This document shows, piece after piece, positions 1-7,759 of a DNA stretch of 33,353 bases. Location of the stretch: the NCBI RefSeq assembly GCF_014634805.1, contig NZ_BMBS01000024.1:1-33353 (forward strand), written 5' to 3'. The notes under the pieces were generated by a model. The model made no database searches and was not told where the DNA came from. It worked only from the letters and a program-made list of their open reading frames with translations. Made by a program: the position numbers and the translations under genes. The DNA is from Leuconostoc falkenbergense (GTDB lineage: Bacteria; Bacillota; Bacilli; Lactobacillales; Lactobacillaceae). Numbering within the stretch: the first letter of the stretch is position 1; the number at the start of each line of letters is the position of its first letter.

Positions 1-75
1 TTCAATATCGACAACTCACCACTGAGTCTGTTAGTTAATTAATTTTATTTTGTCCAACTATTGGGGTTCACTTCA
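1..75 (+). mobile_element. Right end of an IS3-family (IS150-like) insertion sequence
   Basis: Only the last 75 bases of the element are in the window. Read inward on the minus strand from base 75, the end starts with TG and aligns base for base in spacing with the IS150-type terminal repeat, including the CCC block and the GTTGGAC block 17 bases in. The end of the transposase frame lies just inside it. The junction with the interrupted glycosyltransferase gene falls between 75 and 76. The assignment rests on this one terminal repeat and 11 codons, so the exact IS name is unknown. Confidence 0.75.
3..38 (+). CDS. IS3-family transposase OrfB, last 11 codons
   Basis: The frame from base 3 reads QYRQLTTESVS and stops at 36-38, about 12 bases before the terminal inverted repeat. 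IS3/IS150 OrfB proteins commonly end in a short tail that includes a YR pair, and OrfB normally stops just inside the right inverted repeat, so position and sequence agree. The DDE catalytic domain lies outside the window, so activity cannot be judged. Confidence 0.6.
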   Translation, partial: QYRQLTTESVS

Positions 76-442
76 GTGCCTTACCCTTATTCTTATTGAC
101 ACGTAAAACGCGTAACTTCTGATACTTAGCACTTAGTCTAGACAAAATTTCCGGCGTTGTATCAGTTGAGCCATCATCACAAACCAGCACCTCATAATTG
201 TGATATTCTAAATCGTTCATTAAATAATCAATCGTATCTTCAATGACCATTTCTTCGTTATGGCAAGGAATCATGATTGTAATCATTGGCTCTTTTTCGA
301 CTCGAATTTTTTTGAAATCACGATCCAAAATTTTACCAACGTACACTGTGCGATAAAAAATGCCACCAATAGTCCAAGCAATAGCGCCAATAATCGGATA
401 TAAGGTCAAAATTTGCACAAAAACTGCCAGAATTTGCTTCAT
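68..442 (-). pseudogene. GT2 family glycosyltransferase, truncated by the IS element
   Basis: The remaining 124 codons hold one N-terminal membrane segment (about residues 5-30) and the start of a GT-A domain: a PCHNEE stretch near residue 60 and the nucleotide-sugar-binding DDGSTD motif near 90. Membrane GT2 polysaccharide synthases of the PgaC/IcaA type are usually about 400 residues, so roughly two thirds is missing, including the catalytic DxD and QxxRW motifs. The frame reaches KGKA and then enters IS sequence at base 75, which supplies a leucine-lysine and a TGA stop at 68-70. The start ATG overlaps the stop of the upstream gene by 4 bases. The gene was probably the last in its operon and made a surface polysaccharide; as it stands it is non-functional. 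The substrate cannot be told. Confidence 0.85.
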
Positions 443-1014
443 TTAATTTCTACCCCACTTTCCTTAAATAAGTCACTAATTAGGTGATCATCAATATTTT
501 GTTCTTCATTAACAGCATAATATTTCGTTGATTCACGGAAATTTTTATCACCATATCTACTCGTGTAAAGCTTATCCATGACTGCCTTTCGCGCCTGAAG
601 TTTATCGTCATCATACGTGATTTGATTCGGGTATATTTTTTGTTCACGATAATTATTTCGTACCAAAAATGCCAAACTACATACAAGCACAACGACAATC
701 GCAATCAAGATTGAAGCTTGTAGGAATTTAGTAAGATCAAACCCATCTTGATATTGCCAATGATACAATGACTGCCACAATTTACCGTTTTTTAATGAAT
801 TAAACAATATCAAAACTGGTAACACAAGGACAATAGCAAAAACAAAATTGATGCCGAGTTGTCGAAATTTAAGTCCCCAGTTGCCCTTGTCGAAAAAATC
901 GTCTTGTACAAAATTTTTCACATTTTGCGACTTTGATGCTTTATCATCAGTTTCAATAAAAATATTTTCTTGACTAAATTGCTTAGTATTTGATTGTATA
1001 TGTTTGTCAGTCAT
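439..1014 (-). CDS. Unknown protein with two membrane helices, next to the glycosyltransferase
   Basis: The product has 191 residues from ATG 1014, or 197 from an in-frame TTG at 1032; neither start has a convincing Shine-Dalgarno sequence. I do not recognise the family. A charged, soluble N-terminal half is followed by two hydrophobic segments (about residues 52-74 and 97-120) and a soluble C-terminal tail of about 70 residues rich in K, R, D and E. The gene overlaps the GT2 gene by 4 bases, which suggests translational coupling. Two-helix partners of membrane GT2 synthases exist (PgaD, IcaD), so a role as synthase partner is a possible inference, but I see no sequence motif that proves it. 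Confidence 0.7.
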   Translation of the reverse strand: MTDKHIQSNTKQFSQENIFIETDDKASKSQNVKNFVQDDFFDKGNWGLKFRQLGINFVFAIVLVLPVLILFNSLKNGKLWQSLYHWQYQDGFDLTKFLQASILIAIVVVLVCSLAFLVRNNYREQKIYPNQITYDDDKLQARKAVMDKLYTSRYGDKNFRESTKYYAVNEEQNIDDHLISDLFKESGVEIK

Positions 1015-1052
1015 TTTTTTCAGCCAATTCAATTTTTTTTGTCAAATTCTTA

Positions 1053-1694
1053 TTAGGATCTAATAAATACTTCTTTTCCAATTGTAGAAGCGTCTCTTTT
1101 GGCATAATAGCCTGTATTGTTGAGATCAAGTTGTAAAGCATATACCGCTTCTTTAATAAATGATGCTTGTCCACTTTCCATATACTTGATAATGACCATT
1201 AAAAACTCAGATGACAAAAATTTATCTGGAATCTTAGAGTCCTTAAGTATCGAATCGTTGATAATTTTTGAAGCTTTTCGATCAATTGCCTCAACTTCTA
1301 AACGTAAGTTTGCCTCTAAATCTTGATTAATTAATTTTTTAATTGGCCAAAACACCTTATATTTTGACAATTCTTTTGACAACATATAGACGATTAAAAA
1401 TAAAAAGGCCGATAACATTAATAATCCAACAACGCGCGTCCAAATATTTTCAGTCGTGCCCGTGCTGCCATACATTAAACTTGCTGCGTGATTAGAAAAA
1501 ACAATACTTCCCAATAAAGTCATTGGTAAGATTAATGCCACAACACTTGTAATCAAAGATTGTCTGTCGTTTGACTCTTTTTTAAATGCTCTGATACACT
1601 CGTTTCTGGAAAAGGCGTTTTTTTCTAATTCTTGCAAAAGTTCCCATGACACATAACAGTAGTCTAACTCGCTAATTTTCTGGTCTGTTACCAT
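1053..1694 (-). CDS. Unknown protein with two membrane helices
   Basis: The product has 213 residues. ATG 1694 is chosen because GGAAAGGAG lies 8 bases upstream; an in-frame GTG at 1703 overlaps that ribosome binding site and is unlikely. A polar N-terminal region of about 45 residues is followed by two helices (about 47-67 and 86-106) and a mostly helical, charged C-terminal half. I recognise no family or catalytic motif. It starts 27 bases after the flavoprotein stop and ends 38 bases before the next gene's ATG, with no terminator visible, so the four genes from 3083 to 68 are probably one transcript. A role in the same surface-polysaccharide process as the GT2 gene is only a guess from context. 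Confidence 0.75.
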   Translation of the reverse strand: MVTDQKISELDYCYVSWELLQELEKNAFSRNECIRAFKKESNDRQSLITSVVALILPMTLLGSIVFSNHAASLMYGSTGTTENIWTRVVGLLMLSAFLFLIVYMLSKELSKYKVFWPIKKLINQDLEANLRLEVEAIDRKASKIINDSILKDSKIPDKFLSSEFLMVIIKYMESGQASFIKEAVYALQLDLNNTGYYAKRDASTIGKEVFIRS

Positions 1695-1721
1695 TGTCAG
1701 CACTCCTTTCCATCGCCAACA

Positions 1722-3083
1722 TTACTTGACGGATTTTTCTTTTTGGCGAATCGCATCAGCAAGAATCTGCGTAAAACTTCTAGGATTATTGAAGCCATGT
1801 TTGAAATAAAAATCACTGTATTGAAGGTCTTCAACCGTTAAATTATTTTGGATAGCTAAGGAAATAATCTCTGCTTGCGCGCCAACCTCAAAGGATGATC
1901 CTTTACACTGTATACCTAATATTTTGTGGGTCACTTTTTCATAAACCAAATAAGCTTCAAAGAAAGCATTACCATTGACATATTGATCTCTTATGGTAAC
2001 AACATCGCTATCAAAACCTTCTTGTTTCGCTTTTTCGTGTGTCAAACCAGACATGCATAACGATATGTCACGGTCAAAATTCAGTTTGTATGTGCCTTGA
2101 GAATATTTCAATTGGACAGTATTGCCTGCTAAATTAGCGCCCGCAACATCTCCTTGTCGAATGGCGTCACTCGCGTGTGGCACATAAGTTGGTTCCTTTA
2201 CGTTGGTTAGTTTGGTTGTCGCACAATCACCGACAGCATAAACATCTGGATGACTCGTTTGCATGTAATCATCTACAATAATCGCGCCACGATCGCCCAG
2301 TGCTACTTGATCGGCTACTAGAAACGAATTGGGTCTAAAACCAGTTGCATAAATAATACCGTCAGCCTCAAAATGTTGACCATCAGCTGTTCTAACATGG
2401 CTAATTTTACGATTACTGTCCTTTAGATTCTCTTCATCAATGCTGGTAATCAAAGTATTTGTGATAATTTTAACGCCATTTTCTACCAATGCATTTTGCA
2501 TATCAAGCGCAATTTCTTTATCCAAATATCGGTTTAAGATGAAATCAGAAGAATGAATAATTGTGGTTTCAATTTTTAATTCACTCAAAATTTTAGCCAT
2601 TTCAATGCCAATTGCACCACCACCAATCACAATGCAGCTCCGACTTTCAGCCATTAATTGTCTAATTTTAACCGCGTCTTCAAATTTTTTGATAACATAC
2701 AGTTTATCTACAAAACCATCTTGAACCAATGACAGACTGGGATACGAGCCAGTGGCAACGACTAATTTATCAAAGTGATCTTCTTTTTCTACATCATAAA
2801 CCATGTCAACATAGTGAATGGTCTTGTTACTGAGATCAACAGAATCAATCACAGTTTGTGTTTTAACTGTAATATGTTTTGCTTCTAGTTCAGCAATTGT
2901 GGTATAACTTGATAATTTCAAAAAGTTACTATCGCCAGCTAAATAGAGCGGTATACTTTGCGCTACAAAGCCAATGCTCTTTTGCTTTTCGTAAATGACA
3001 ATGTTACTATCTGGATTTTCTTCCCTCGCGCGTAACGCACACGCTATGCCGGCGTGACTAGCGCCGATGATTCTAATTTCCAT
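1722..3083 (-). CDS. NADH oxidase/CoA-disulfide reductase family flavoprotein without the redox cysteine
   Basis: The product has 453 residues, the usual length for the family. ATG 3083 is preceded by AAGGGAG at 8 bases. Visible parts are an N-terminal FAD site with the conserved GASHAG (His10 of the Nox family), a second dinucleotide fold at VIGGGAIGIE (about 159-168) for NADH, the FAD-contacting TGFRPN and VYAVGDCA stretches, and a C-terminal dimerisation domain ending in a YSDFYFKHGF block. Water-forming Nox and NADH peroxidases carry a redox-active Cys42 in SFLSCGIALY. Here the aligned stretch reads GFVAQSIPLY, so residue 42 is Gln. Four-electron reduction of oxygen through a cysteine sulfenate is therefore unlikely; hydrogen peroxide formation or another acceptor is possible. 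It is divergent from a peroxidase gene. Confidence 0.85.
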   Translation of the reverse strand: MEIRIIGASHAGIACALRAREENPDSNIVIYEKQKSIGFVAQSIPLYLAGDSNFLKLSSYTTIAELEAKHITVKTQTVIDSVDLSNKTIHYVDMVYDVEKEDHFDKLVVATGSYPSLSLVQDGFVDKLYVIKKFEDAVKIRQLMAESRSCIVIGGGAIGIEMAKILSELKIETTIIHSSDFILNRYLDKEIALDMQNALVENGVKIITNTLITSIDEENLKDSNRKISHVRTADGQHFEADGIIYATGFRPNSFLVADQVALGDRGAIIVDDYMQTSHPDVYAVGDCATTKLTNVKEPTYVPHASDAIRQGDVAGANLAGNTVQLKYSQGTYKLNFDRDISLCMSGLTHEKAKQEGFDSDVVTIRDQYVNGNAFFEAYLVYEKVTHKILGIQCKGSSFEVGAQAEIISLAIQNNLTVEDLQYSDFYFKHGFNNPRSFTQILADAIRQKEKSVK

Positions 3084-3140
3084 AATTACTGCTCCCTTAA
3101 TCAATTTTTGATATCATAACATTAATAATGCCATCATCTT

Positions 3141-3155
3141 AAATAATCATCATAA
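3141..3155 (-). promoter_or_regulatory. PerR/Fur-like operator, flavoprotein side
   Basis: Read on the minus strand, the 15 bases TTATGATGATTATTT match the 7-1-7 PerR consensus TTATAATNATTATAA at 11 of 14 defined positions. The site lies about 60 bases upstream of the flavoprotein ATG. The surrounding DNA is AT-rich, so chance matches are a real risk; the second site at 3242-3256, sharing ATGATTATT, raises the odds. No PerR or Fur gene is in the window. Confidence 0.35.
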
Positions 3156-3241
3156 AACTAATATTATTACCTATTTACGTTTATTTTACATGATAAATAT
3201 GAATTTTATGTGATTTTAGACACAGTAGCAAAAAGAGTTAT

Positions 3242-3256
3242 TTAGAATGATTATTG
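3242..3256 (+). promoter_or_regulatory. PerR/Fur-like operator, peroxidase side
   Basis: TTAGAATGATTATTG matches the PerR consensus at 11 of 14 defined positions and overlaps the -35 element of the peroxidase promoter, where a repressor would block RNA polymerase. PerR normally controls peroxide-defence genes in Firmicutes, which fits the gene downstream. Confidence 0.4.
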
Positions 3257-3282
3257 ATTAAAACAATTAATTGGCGTATGAT
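3254..3282 (+). promoter_or_regulatory. Promoter of the DyP-type peroxidase gene
   Basis: TTGATT (3254-3259) and TATGAT (3277-3282) are separated by 17 bases, a good SigA-type promoter. Transcription would start near 3289, about 20 bases before the ATG at 3311. Confidence 0.75.
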
Positions 3283-3310
3283 AGCACTAGTTTAATAATT
3301 GGAGGGAAAA

Positions 3311-4270
3311 ATGACAGTTAATCCATTAAAAGCGCAAGATGTTTGGAAAGATGTTGGTGAACATGTTCAATTCACTGTACTCAAGTTCAAGAGAATAGAT
3401 CGCGCAAAAACACAAGCGGCAATTCAAGAATTTGCGGATCGCTCACAGGCAATTATTCGCTCGTTACGTATTCGTGATTCTCATTTGGCAACAGAATCAA
3501 GCTTGAAAGTTGCCATTGGATTTAGTGAAACAGCTTGGAAATATCTTTTCCCAAATCAACCTAAACCTGCTGAATTAGAAACATTCAGCGGCGTTAAGGG
3601 CCCAGAATACGAAATGCCTGCTTCCGCTGGTGATTTGTTTTTTCATATACGCGCTAGCAATGAAGCTGTTGTCTACGAGGCACAAACACAATTTATGCGT
3701 TTTCTAAAAAATATCACTGACGTAGTCGATGAAACTAAGGGATTCCGCTATTTTGAAGGACGTGCAATCATTGGTTTTATTGATGGTACGGAAGCGCCAG
3801 CTGTTGAAGATGCTGCAGGTTATGCGCTTATCGGAGATGAAGATCCAAACTTTACTAATGGATCTTATGCTTTTGCCCAAAAGTGGCGTCATAATATGGA
3901 CTTTTGGGGCCAACTTAATAATGAAACACAAGAAAAAGCAATTGGTCGTGAAAAATTTACCGATCTAGAATTAGAAGATGATGACAAATTCAAAAATGCC
4001 CATAATGTTGCGTCAAAATTTGAAAAAAATGGTGAAGAACAAAAAATTGTTCGCATGAATGTACCATTCTCAGATCCAGCTTCGGGCAACACTGGCACTT
4101 ATTTCATTGGGTATTCACGCTATTGGTCAGTTACCAAGGGCATGCTAACTAATATGGTCGACCAATCTGATTATTTACTCACTTTTTCAGATATTTTGTC
4201 TGGTCAACTTTTCTTTGTTCCTTCTCGCGATACTTTAGCTGACATCGCCGAAGGTGTTTATAATCAATAA
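3311..4270 (+). CDS. DyP-type heme peroxidase (YfeX/EfeB-like)
   Basis: This is a heme enzyme that uses hydrogen peroxide to oxidise organic substrates, probably in the cytosol because no signal peptide is present. It has 319 residues, the usual size of cytosolic DyP peroxidases. ATG 3311 follows GGAGGGAAAA; an in-frame TTG at 3299 lies before the ribosome binding site and is not used. The family signature GFIDGTE is at residues 155-161, with the distal Asp158. His231 in NAHN is the likely proximal heme ligand and Arg270 in YFIGYSR the distal arginine, so all key residues are present. It has its own promoter with an overlapping PerR-like box and ends in a terminator shared with dapB. The physiological substrate is unknown. 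Confidence 0.92.
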   Translation: MTVNPLKAQDVWKDVGEHVQFTVLKFKRIDRAKTQAAIQEFADRSQAIIRSLRIRDSHLATESSLKVAIGFSETAWKYLFPNQPKPAELETFSGVKGPEYEMPASAGDLFFHIRASNEAVVYEAQTQFMRFLKNITDVVDETKGFRYFEGRAIIGFIDGTEAPAVEDAAGYALIGDEDPNFTNGSYAFAQKWRHNMDFWGQLNNETQEKAIGREKFTDLELEDDDKFKNAHNVASKFEKNGEEQKIVRMNVPFSDPASGNTGTYFIGYSRYWSVTKGMLTNMVDQSDYLLTFSDILSGQLFFVPSRDTLADIAEGVYNQ

Positions 4271-4307
4271 AAAAAGTTACTTCAGTTCATTACTGAAGTA
4301 ACTTTTT
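4271..4307. terminator. Bidirectional terminator between the peroxidase gene and dapB
   Basis: A perfect 15-bp stem (4271-4285 with 4293-4307) around a 7-base loop has A-runs on its left side and T-runs on its right, so it can stop transcription from both directions. Its right arm covers two bases of the dapB stop codon at 4306-4308. Confidence 0.9.
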
Positions 4308-5031
4308 AGTTTAATAACTGGTCAAGTCCAATCACGAGGTGATCTAATTTTGTAACGGCATTTAATGACATTATGACACCTGGCACAAACGCAGCACGAC
4401 TAGTTGTGCTTTGTGACAAGGTGAGTTGCTCATCAATGCCGCCAAAGTAAACTGTTTGTTGCGCAATATAACCTGGTAAACGCATCGCGTGCACAGGCAC
4501 ATCGTCAACTCTTTCGCCACGCGCTTCACCAACACTTGTTTGTGCTGGTGCTTTTTGTCGTGAACTAGCAATCATTCGTGCAGTCTGTTTTGCAGTGCCT
4601 GATGGTGAGTCCACTTTTTTGGGGTTATGTGCTTCAACAATTTCCACATCTGGAAAGTATTGCGCTGCCGTTTTTGAGAATTGCATTAACAATACAGCTG
4701 ACAAACTAAAGTTTGGGACAATTAAAATACCATTTGTCGCTGAAGCTTTAAGGTGAGTGACTTGCGCATCGCTTAAGCCTGTCGCACCAATGACTAATGC
4801 CATATTATGAGCAATTGCGTACTGGGCGTTCTCATATACGGTCGCTGGTGTGCTCACATCAAGCCAGATATCTGCTGATACATCAATGTCTTCAAGAGAT
4901 GTCCAAACTGGTATGTCACTATCATGCTGATGACCACTTAAAATGCCAACAATTTCATAATCGGCCTTGAGACCATTTTGAATCGCCTCACCTAATTTGC
5001 CGAAACCACCTGCTAAAATAATTTTTGTCAT
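4306..5031 (-). CDS. dapB: 4-hydroxy-tetrahydrodipicolinate reductase
   Basis: DapB reduces 4-hydroxy-tetrahydrodipicolinate to tetrahydrodipicolinate with NAD(P)H, the second step of the diaminopimelate/lysine branch. The 241-residue protein starts with the nucleotide-binding GGFGKLG (8-14) and carries the substrate-binding DSPSGTA (141-147). The catalytic His135 and Lys139 are present (H-x-x-x-K). The His that usually follows the catalytic one (the HH pair of E. coli DapB) is Asn136 here. At 241 residues it is shorter than the roughly 270 of E. coli. Its ATG overlaps the dapA stop as ATGA, with GGAG 5 bases upstream, which fits coupled translation. It is the last gene of the operon and runs into the shared terminator. 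Confidence 0.95.
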   Translation of the reverse strand: MTKIILAGGFGKLGEAIQNGLKADYEIVGILSGHQHDSDIPVWTSLEDIDVSADIWLDVSTPATVYENAQYAIAHNMALVIGATGLSDAQVTHLKASATNGILIVPNFSLSAVLLMQFSKTAAQYFPDVEIVEAHNPKKVDSPSGTAKQTARMIASSRQKAPAQTSVGEARGERVDDVPVHAMRLPGYIAQQTVYFGGIDEQLTLSQSTTSRAAFVPGVIMSLNAVTKLDHLVIGLDQLLN

Positions 5032-5897
5032 GAATTCTCCAATAAATCATTCAGATGTGCCTTTTCAGCTTCAGCCAAGGCTAAAATAGGCAATCGAACA
5101 TCTTTTCTAATCAAACCAAGATCAGCCAGTTTTGTTTTAACTGGTGCTGGAGATGGGTAAGCAAACAATGCATTCATTCTTGGCGTCAAATACCGTTGCA
5201 ACCTGCCGGCTTCTTGCCAATTATTTGTAGCCATCGCTTTAAATAACGCTGTCATCTCATCACCATATAAATGTGAAGCAACTGAAATAGTACCCGCTCC
5301 ACCCACAACGTAAGCTGATAAGGTCATCGCATCTTCACCAGTATAAACTGAGAAATCAGTCGTACCAGCAACTTCAGCTGCAATTAAATCAACCGAGGTT
5401 GTTTCTTTGATAGCGTTGATGTTCGGATGCTTTGCAAGCTTTAAAACACTATCTAGTGTCAAACCAACCACGGTACGGCCTGGAATATTGTAAAGCATGA
5501 CTGGTTTGCTAGCGGCGTCTGCGATGGCTTCAAAGTGGGCGATCATCCCTGCCTGACTGGGCTTATTGTAGTAAGGTGTAACCGCTAAAATACCATCAAC
5601 GCCTGTAATAGCGCTTAATTCGCGCGCTGCCATAACAGACTCTTTAGTATTATTAGAGCCAGCGTTAGCAATTACTAAAGCACGGCCACTAACTTGTTGG
5701 ACAATATGCGTGGTTAAAGCCAGCTTTTCTTCGTGAGTTAATGCAGGGGATTCGCCGGTTGTACCTGCAACAACAAAACCTTGCGTACCATGCTGCAACA
5801 AATGTTCTATCAAACTATCCAACGAGTCATAATCAATACTGTCATCGGCTGTAAACGGTGTTACAATTGCGGTGATTAAACGAATATTTTCGTACAT
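5028..5897 (-). CDS. dapA: 4-hydroxy-tetrahydrodipicolinate synthase
   Basis: DapA condenses pyruvate with aspartate semialdehyde, the committed step to diaminopimelate and lysine. The protein is a single TIM barrel of 289 residues, normal for the family. Visible landmarks are GTTGES (46-51) with the catalytic threonine pair, Tyr136 in YNIPGRT, Arg141, and the Schiff-base Lys164 in AIKETT. ATG 5897 is chosen because AAGGAG lies 7 bases upstream; an in-frame TTG at 5903 sits too close to that site. It begins 2 bases after the deacetylase stop and overlaps dapB. No allosteric judgement can be made from sequence alone. Confidence 0.96.
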   Translation of the reverse strand: MYENIRLITAIVTPFTADDSIDYDSLDSLIEHLLQHGTQGFVVAGTTGESPALTHEEKLALTTHIVQQVSGRALVIANAGSNNTKESVMAARELSAITGVDGILAVTPYYNKPSQAGMIAHFEAIADAASKPVMLYNIPGRTVVGLTLDSVLKLAKHPNINAIKETTSVDLIAAEVAGTTDFSVYTGEDAMTLSAYVVGGAGTISVASHLYGDEMTALFKAMATNNWQEAGRLQRYLTPRMNALFAYPSPAPVKTKLADLGLIRKDVRLPILALAEAEKAHLNDLLENS

Positions 5898-5899
5898 TT

Positions 5900-7054
5900 T
5901 CAATCTCCTTGCGACATGCGATAAACTAAAAAGGATTTAAGGGCCAAAAATCCGGGCATCAGTGCTGCTTCATCAATGTTAAGCTTGGCGCTATGAAGTG
6001 GATGGGAATCGTTTACGCCTAAGCACAACATCACGCCAGGAATATGCTGTAATAAATACCCAAAATCCTCGCCCGTCATAGCAGGTTTGGCTAATTCAAA
6101 GTTGATATTGTCATCTTCCGTCATGTAATTAATCAAGTTTTCAGCCAATTTTGGATCATTTTCCACTGGTAAATAACTACCACTTTCTAGCGATACTTCA
6201 ATAGTCAAATCGTTGGCTAAAGCAATACCATCCGCTATTTTTTGAATGCGTGACATCATCGTTTTCAATCCAGATAATGTCATGCTACGTACTGTACCTT
6301 CCAAATGAACACGATCTGGAATAACGTTATTTGCGAAGCCGCCTTGAATTGTGCCAATACTGACAACGCCACCTTCAATTGGATCAACACCACGCGAAAC
6401 AACTGTTTGTAACGTTGTAATTAACTCCGCAGCGCCTAAAATTGGATCATGAACCAAGTGAGGATAGGCTGCATGACCGCCTTGGCCAATTACATCAACC
6501 TTTAACTCAGCAGTACCAGCAAATAAAGTGCCTGCTAACGTACTCAAAGTGCCAGCAGGCAAATCAGGTTGATCATGAATACCATAGAATTCATCTGGTC
6601 GCCATTGACCTTCAAATAAATTCAAGTCATAGGCTAATTTTCCACCACTCTTTTCTTCTTCTGCTGGTTGGAAAAAGATAATGACATGATCTTCTGGCTG
6701 ATGTTCACTAAAATATTTAGTAATGGCTAAGGCCAAACTCATGTGAACATCATGCCCGCAGGCATGCATGCGACCATCATGTATTGAGGAAAATGGTAGC
6801 TGTGTGTCTTCTGTAATTGGCAAAGCATCAATATCTGATCGATAACCAATTGTTCTTTTAGGATGGGAACCCTCAAATCTTACTAACAAAGCTGTCGGTA
6901 ATTCTGGCACCTCCCGTATGGTCATAAAATCAGTCTGCCATGACTGAACTTTTTTGAGCAAATAATCATGTGTTTGAAATTCGGATAAAGCTAGTTCTGG
7001 TATTTGGTGTAATTCACGCCGAAATGTCTGTATATCTGCTTCAGAAACTGTCAT
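5900..7054 (-). CDS. dapL: N-acetyldiaminopimelate deacetylase (M20 family, YkuR/DapEL type)
   Basis: This enzyme removes the acetyl group from N-acetyl-LL-diaminopimelate in the acetylase variant of the pathway. The 384-residue protein has M20 metallohydrolase features: RSDIDALP (72-79), the metal-site GHDVH (100-104), a PAEEE stretch (130-134) supplying the catalytic glutamate, and a late TGEDFGY block. In sequence alone it resembles other M20 amidohydrolases such as N-acyl-amino-acid deacylases; its place between dapH and dapA settles the role. It overlaps the dapH stop by one base (TAATG). The symbol dapL is also used elsewhere for an unrelated aminotransferase, so the product name is the safer label. 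Confidence 0.92.
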   Translation of the reverse strand: MTVSEADIQTFRRELHQIPELALSEFQTHDYLLKKVQSWQTDFMTIREVPELPTALLVRFEGSHPKRTIGYRSDIDALPITEDTQLPFSSIHDGRMHACGHDVHMSLALAITKYFSEHQPEDHVIIFFQPAEEEKSGGKLAYDLNLFEGQWRPDEFYGIHDQPDLPAGTLSTLAGTLFAGTAELKVDVIGQGGHAAYPHLVHDPILGAAELITTLQTVVSRGVDPIEGGVVSIGTIQGGFANNVIPDRVHLEGTVRSMTLSGLKTMMSRIQKIADGIALANDLTIEVSLESGSYLPVENDPKLAENLINYMTEDDNINFELAKPAMTGEDFGYLLQHIPGVMLCLGVNDSHPLHSAKLNIDEAALMPGFLALKSFLVYRMSQGD

Positions 7055-7755
7055 TAAAGACTCCTTAGTGCATCAATTAAAGCGGTTTTTTGTTGCGTTT
7101 GTTCATCGATTGTTTTGATTACTTTGGCAGGTACACCAGCAACCACCGTGTTTGCCGGTACATCTTTGGTGACAATCGCACCAGCAGCAACAACGGCACC
7201 ATCACCAACTTGCACACCTTCAATGACAACCGCATTTGCACCAACCAAAACATTATCTCCAACTCGCACAGGTTGGGCAGATGCTGGCTCAATCACACCC
7301 GCCAGTACGGCACCAGCGCCGATATGTGAATTTTTACCAACAATTGCACGGCCACCAAGGACGGCTCCCATATCAATCATTGTCCCCGCGCCAATCTCGG
7401 CACCAATATTAATGACGGCACCAAGCATAATCACAGCTGAATCACCAATGCTAACTTGATCACGAATAATAGCGCCAGGCTCAATTCGAGCATTGATAGC
7501 CTTTTTGTCCAGCAACGGTACTGCTGAATTACGTGAATCATTTTCAATCAAAACACTATCTTCTGGCAAATTTGAAATCAATGGCGCAACATCAGCCCAA
7601 TCACCAATTAATTGACCAAAAATATCATTACCAAAATGTTTGACTTGGTCTGGCACCTCAGCATCAAGTGATCCTTTATAGGTCACTTTCACAGGTGTTT
7701 TTTTGGGTGCATTTGCAATAAAGTTGATCAAACGTTGTGCTTCATTTTCAGGCAT
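7054..7755 (-). CDS. dapH: 2,3,4,5-tetrahydropyridine-2,6-dicarboxylate N-acetyltransferase
   Basis: DapH acetylates tetrahydrodipicolinate from acetyl-CoA. The 233-residue protein has an N-terminal alpha/beta domain (to about residue 85) and then a left-handed beta-helix made of hexapeptide repeats, seen as repeated I/V-G-x-x-A/S patterns from about 90 to 205. This length and N-domain match the acetyl type (often called dapD in annotations) and not the longer succinyl type. ATG 7755 follows AGGAGAA, which overlaps the end of lysA. No aminotransferase (PatA) or epimerase (DapF), both needed for a complete path, is in this operon, so they must be encoded elsewhere. Confidence 0.94.
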   Translation of the reverse strand: MPENEAQRLINFIANAPKKTPVKVTYKGSLDAEVPDQVKHFGNDIFGQLIGDWADVAPLISNLPEDSVLIENDSRNSAVPLLDKKAINARIEPGAIIRDQVSIGDSAVIMLGAVINIGAEIGAGTMIDMGAVLGGRAIVGKNSHIGAGAVLAGVIEPASAQPVRVGDNVLVGANAVVIEGVQVGDGAVVAAGAIVTKDVPANTVVAGVPAKVIKTIDEQTQQKTALIDALRSL

Positions 7756-7759
7756 TCTA

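Noticed and set aside
7115-7459. Open frame of 114 codons on the plus strand
   Set aside because: It lies antisense to the hexapeptide repeats of dapH, and its Thr/Ala/Pro repeats are the mirror of those codons. No ribosome binding site or promoter is present.
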